Of a DNA stretch of 64,000 nucleotides, positions 61,601 to 64,000 are shown one piece after another (the stretch's first letter is position 1; each line of letters begins with the position of its first letter). Both the position numbers and the translations under genes were made by a program. Source of the DNA: Yamagishiella unicocca. Lineage: Eukaryota; Chlorophyta; Chlorophyceae; Chlamydomonadales; Volvocaceae. Below the pieces are notes generated by a model that was given only the letters and a program-made list of their open reading frames with translations, ran no database searches and was not told where the DNA came from. Location: assembly GCA_003116995.1 (NCBI GenBank), contig BDSL01000003.1, forward strand, positions 1,488,001-1,552,000, written 5' to 3'.

Positions 61601-64000
61601 TGACCTTTGGCGGCTAAGCTATATCGGCTACGGCGAGACGAAAGGAAGCGAGGACCCCGCGCGACGCACGTAAACTTTTCGCAGAACCGGTTTTGGGCGC
61701 TAGCAGGAGAACTGTGGGAGTTGGTGCGCTATGGGAGAGCGGACATCGCGGTCCGGTCCCAGTCCCAGTCCTAGTCGGAGTCCCAGTCCCGACCCGCCCG
61801 AATACCGACCAGATGCGTGAGGAAGCCGGTCATTACCAGAGAAGGTCCGCGGTCGTCCAGGAGAGGAGGCCGAAGCCGCGCCGCGCCGCCATGGGGGACG
61901 CGAAAGCCCAGACGCAGGTCCCGACGCCCGCAGACAAGAACGCAACGACTAGCAAAAAACTACCAGAACAGAGGCCCAACCCAGCGGCGGAACTCACCTG
62001 ACCAGGGCCCAGAGCGGGTGGGGAAGGCGGTCGACGCGAAGCATGCGGGCAAGGGGCAGCAGGGGGCGTTAGGAACAACATCCAGGCGCGGAGCGGGTGG
62101 ACAGGGGTCAAAGCAACGAAGAGGCCCCAGCGGCGCGGCGAAAGAGGCGGAGGCAGGAAAGGGGAGGACGGATATACGGGGAGACGGGGACGCGGGCTGG
62201 TACGGCGGCGTACGGCGTTGTACGGCGGAGGCCTGTATGACGGAGGGAGGAAGTGAGAAAATATGGGGCGTGAAGATGCGGGACAGGGGGGCAAGGCTAG
62301 CAGGCGCATGGTGGGTTGGGAGGGGGGGGGGTGGCGGGCGACCCGGTGTGACACGCGGTTGGGGAGGAGTAGGCGCGAGGGGCAGGAATGCGATTGCAGG
62401 GGACGTACGAGGCGTGACGGCGAAGCCTGAGCCGCACCAGCGCACGTGGGTGTCGGTTTGTTATATTGTCGGTTGGTTGGTTCTTGGTTGCGTGTCCACG
62501 GTGGGATGCGTATGCATGGGCCTTATGCAGTAGGCCTTCTCAACATGTTTAGGCCGTTGGGTGGGGTTCGAGGGAAACCCGTGGATGTCCGAAAAAACCG
62601 TTAAAAGAGAAGTTTTGAGATGCATGCTGGAGAACTGGGTTGGGGATACGAAAGCCGAAGGTCGTAATATGACCTTTGGCGGCTAAGCTATATCGGCTAC
62701 GGTGAGACGAAAAGGAGCGAGGACCCCACGCGACGCACGTAAAGTTTGCGCAGAATCGGTTTTGGGCGCTAGCAGGAAAACTGTGGGAGTGGGTGCGGGT
62801 GGGTGGGGAGGGAGGCGGCGGGTGATGAGTCAAGGGATCCGCGCGCAGTCCCGTGGGTGCGGTAGGGACGGGCAGCTGCGCCCTCGTCGAATTCGAGCCG
62901 GGGTGATCACGTACAGGAGCAACCCAGGGTGGTGAGGCAACCCAGGGTGGTGAGGCAACCCAGGGTGGTGAGGCAACCCAGGGTGGCGAGGCTACGCCGA
63001 CTATAGCGCTACTTGCATCCGGTGACACCGGATGGCGCTGGCCGTTTGGGGCGCAGGTCCATCGGGCACTGCAGCGACTATGCCGCGCTGGCGACATCCC
63101 GTGCGGCGGCGGCGGCGGCGGAGCAGCAGCAGCGGCGGCGGCAGGAGTGCGCCGACACGCGACGGACAGCATCACCGACCCGACCGACCCGGGCGCCCTT
63201 GCCGCTACCGGTGTCACTGGCGTGGGGGGCCGAGGCGCGTCGCCTCCGACGCCCGCCACCGCCGCGGCAGCAGCAGGCGAGGGTGCCCCAGGAAGCAGCG
63301 CCACGCGTGACGACGAGCTTGTCGTACGATTGTACGACTGTCGCAGCGCCGGCCCGGCCACGGCTGTGGGGCTGCGGCGGGCGCACTCTGTCGTACGGGA
63401 GCAGTTCGGGTACTCTCTGGCGGACTGCCGGCTGTTCGACTATGTGGCACTGCTCACGAAGGTGCGTGGCGCTTTGATGAGGGCGGGTGCTTGGATGGAG
63501 GGGTGGATGCGGGTAAGTGTCGTACGGTTGGATGGGTTAGGTGCCGTACACAGTGCAGGCAGCTGGGCCAAGCTGACAGGCGGACGGAGGCTGGGAGGTG
63601 ATGAGCGAATGCGACAGCCGGCTGGCCGGGAACACCACTGGACGACGTGGGCACGGATCCGAATCGGGGACACCACCGGATGACGTGGACACTGATACGG
63701 GACCTGGGATGACGTCGTACAGCTCGCTCCTCGCAGGGGCGCTCCGCCGTGTCCGCCGCTGTCGTGGACGTGTACGGCACCGACCTTGCGGAGCTGTACC
63801 TGGTGGCGACTCGCACGGCCATGCAGCGTCGCGGGTACGGCACGGCGCTTGTACGGCAGCTGGAGATTGAACTGGGTGGCGCAGGTGAGGCGGAGGTGCT
63901 GTGTGGCTTCGACGCTTCTAGGGTCTAGGGGTTTGGGGGTAGAAAGAAGCGTTGTTGTGGGGTCGGGTCATGATGTGTATTTGTCGGGTACACCGCCGCT
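58621..64000 (+). CDS. PHD-finger / GNAT acetyltransferase protein, 3' end cut by window edge
   Basis: Secure exons are the PHD exon ending at 59392, then 63057-63461 and 63737-63884; the gene continues past 64000. The PHD zinc ligands are CAGC, CTAC, the CFHSRC segment and WFHNADC, followed in phase across the intron by VHRALQRLCRAGDIPC, the usual continuation after a plant-type PHD. Next comes a helical REQFGYSLADCRLFDYVALL. The last exon has the GNAT strand-helix VVDVYGTDLAELYLVATRTA and the acetyl-CoA loop QRRGYGTALVRQLE. PHD-GNAT proteins of the plant IDM1 type read histone tails and acetylate histones. The 5' end is uncertain: either an ATG at 58621 with a donor at 58798 (GTGAGT) and an acceptor near 59012, or a continuous frame from an acceptor at 58717. 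The intron 59393-63056 is 3.66 kb and carries a large duplicated element. Confidence 0.65.
59455..62306. mobile_element. LTR-like element: two identical 814-bp direct repeats around 1.2 kb
   Basis: Copy 1 (59455-60268) and copy 2 (61493-62306) look identical at every position compared, at a constant offset of 2038. The 1,224 bp between them include a minus-strand Gln/Pro-rich frame (61255-60626). The whole is flanked by CATGGT on both sides; the match extends to GGCGCATGGTGGGTT (59445-59459 and 62303-62317). Termini are not TG/CA, so a standard LTR retrotransposon is not proven. The first ~100 bp of each copy are the dispersed intronic repeat family. A third, 235-bp diverged partial copy lies at 62564-62798. 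Confidence 0.65.
60626..61255 (-). CDS. Possible gag-like or domesticated ORF inside the LTR-like element
   Basis: The 209-codon frame starts with an ATG. The first ~95 residues look like ordered helical protein (HAVQVASALGLTTSAF, then LTALLAESLAFIGQPAQDQL). The rest is a Pro/Gln/Ser repeat encoded by ~42-bp tandem units (60700-60870), with basic ends. Position between two direct repeats and an ordered N-part followed by a disordered tail would suit a gag-like protein of a non-autonomous element. No zinc knuckle, protease or polymerase is seen. Confidence 0.3.
   Translation of the reverse strand: MQALPDQHPDDHAVQVASALGLTTSAFRSNWPTQTQRIFRILRGNPLQQPAALTALLAESLAFIGQPAQDQLLAQPDPVGVVYAAFALPAGPSRSRSAGSALPDRRCAHQRRGPHLVGPASSPRPPCRPRRPAATATAAPSPGVQQPQQPQHPAPASSSHSSRSTQPRRPAATAPTPSVQQPPQPQHPAPAPAARRPRPPPSPQRTPHL
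62564..62798 (+). repeat. Third, diverged copy of the 814-bp repeat (235 bp)
   Basis: Matches the first ~235 bp of the 814-bp repeat with scattered substitutions (for example CGTTAAAAGAGAAG for CGTTTAAAGCAGAAG), then diverges into a G-rich tract. Confidence 0.8.

Overview
The window is nuclear DNA of a green alga of the Chlamydomonas/Volvox (volvocine) type. The evidence is very high GC, many short introns with GTG(A/C)G donors and C-rich acceptors, long Ala/Gly/Gln low-complexity inserts in coding exons, TGTAA polyadenylation signals downstream of most genes, and abundant intronic minisatellites. No rRNA gene, canonical tRNA, operon or CRISPR array is seen. All gene models were assembled by hand from splice sites and reading-frame continuity. 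Species, expression and exact ends cannot be read from the sequence.

Layout: an unidentified Ser/Ala-rich gene runs off the left edge on the minus strand (to 1305). It faces a long coiled-coil, poly-Gln protein on plus (1933-5820). A two-module TPR protein arginine methyltransferase (minus, 15273-7564) converges on it and starts 171 bp from a plus-strand GNAT acetyltransferase (15445-17572). Next come a glycine-rich RRM protein (plus, 19023-20318) with a possible mitochondrial presequence, a 289-residue predicted organellar protein of unknown function (minus, 23693-21319), and an RNF32-like double-RING/IQ protein (plus, 23892-28890). A BAR-domain protein (minus, 35203-31415) and a divergent Sec23/Sec24-family COPII coat protein with 19 exons (plus, 35719-46878) follow, then an ABITRAM/Simiate homologue (plus, 48316-50444). 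After a gene-poor stretch (50.4-55.0 kb) come an OTU deubiquitinase (minus, 57697-55024) and a PHD-finger/GNAT gene that runs off the right edge (plus).

Ten of the twelve genes form five head-to-head pairs that share short upstream intervals. Function is mixed: membrane traffic (BAR, Sec23/24), ubiquitin (RNF32-like, OTU), protein or chromatin modification (PRMT, GNAT, PHD-GNAT) and RNA binding. There is no obvious pathway cluster.

The most unusual signal is a set of short dispersed repeats of several sequence families sitting at intron ends. Nearly all point the same way relative to the nearest exon: a G-run lies next to the exon, then an A-rich tract, then an ACCCG or ACCGG core. Copies left and right of exons are therefore inverted, whichever strand is transcribed. 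This is what terminal inverted repeats of intron-forming (introner-like) elements would look like. One larger relative forms an 814-bp perfect direct repeat, LTR-like, inside the last gene's large intron.
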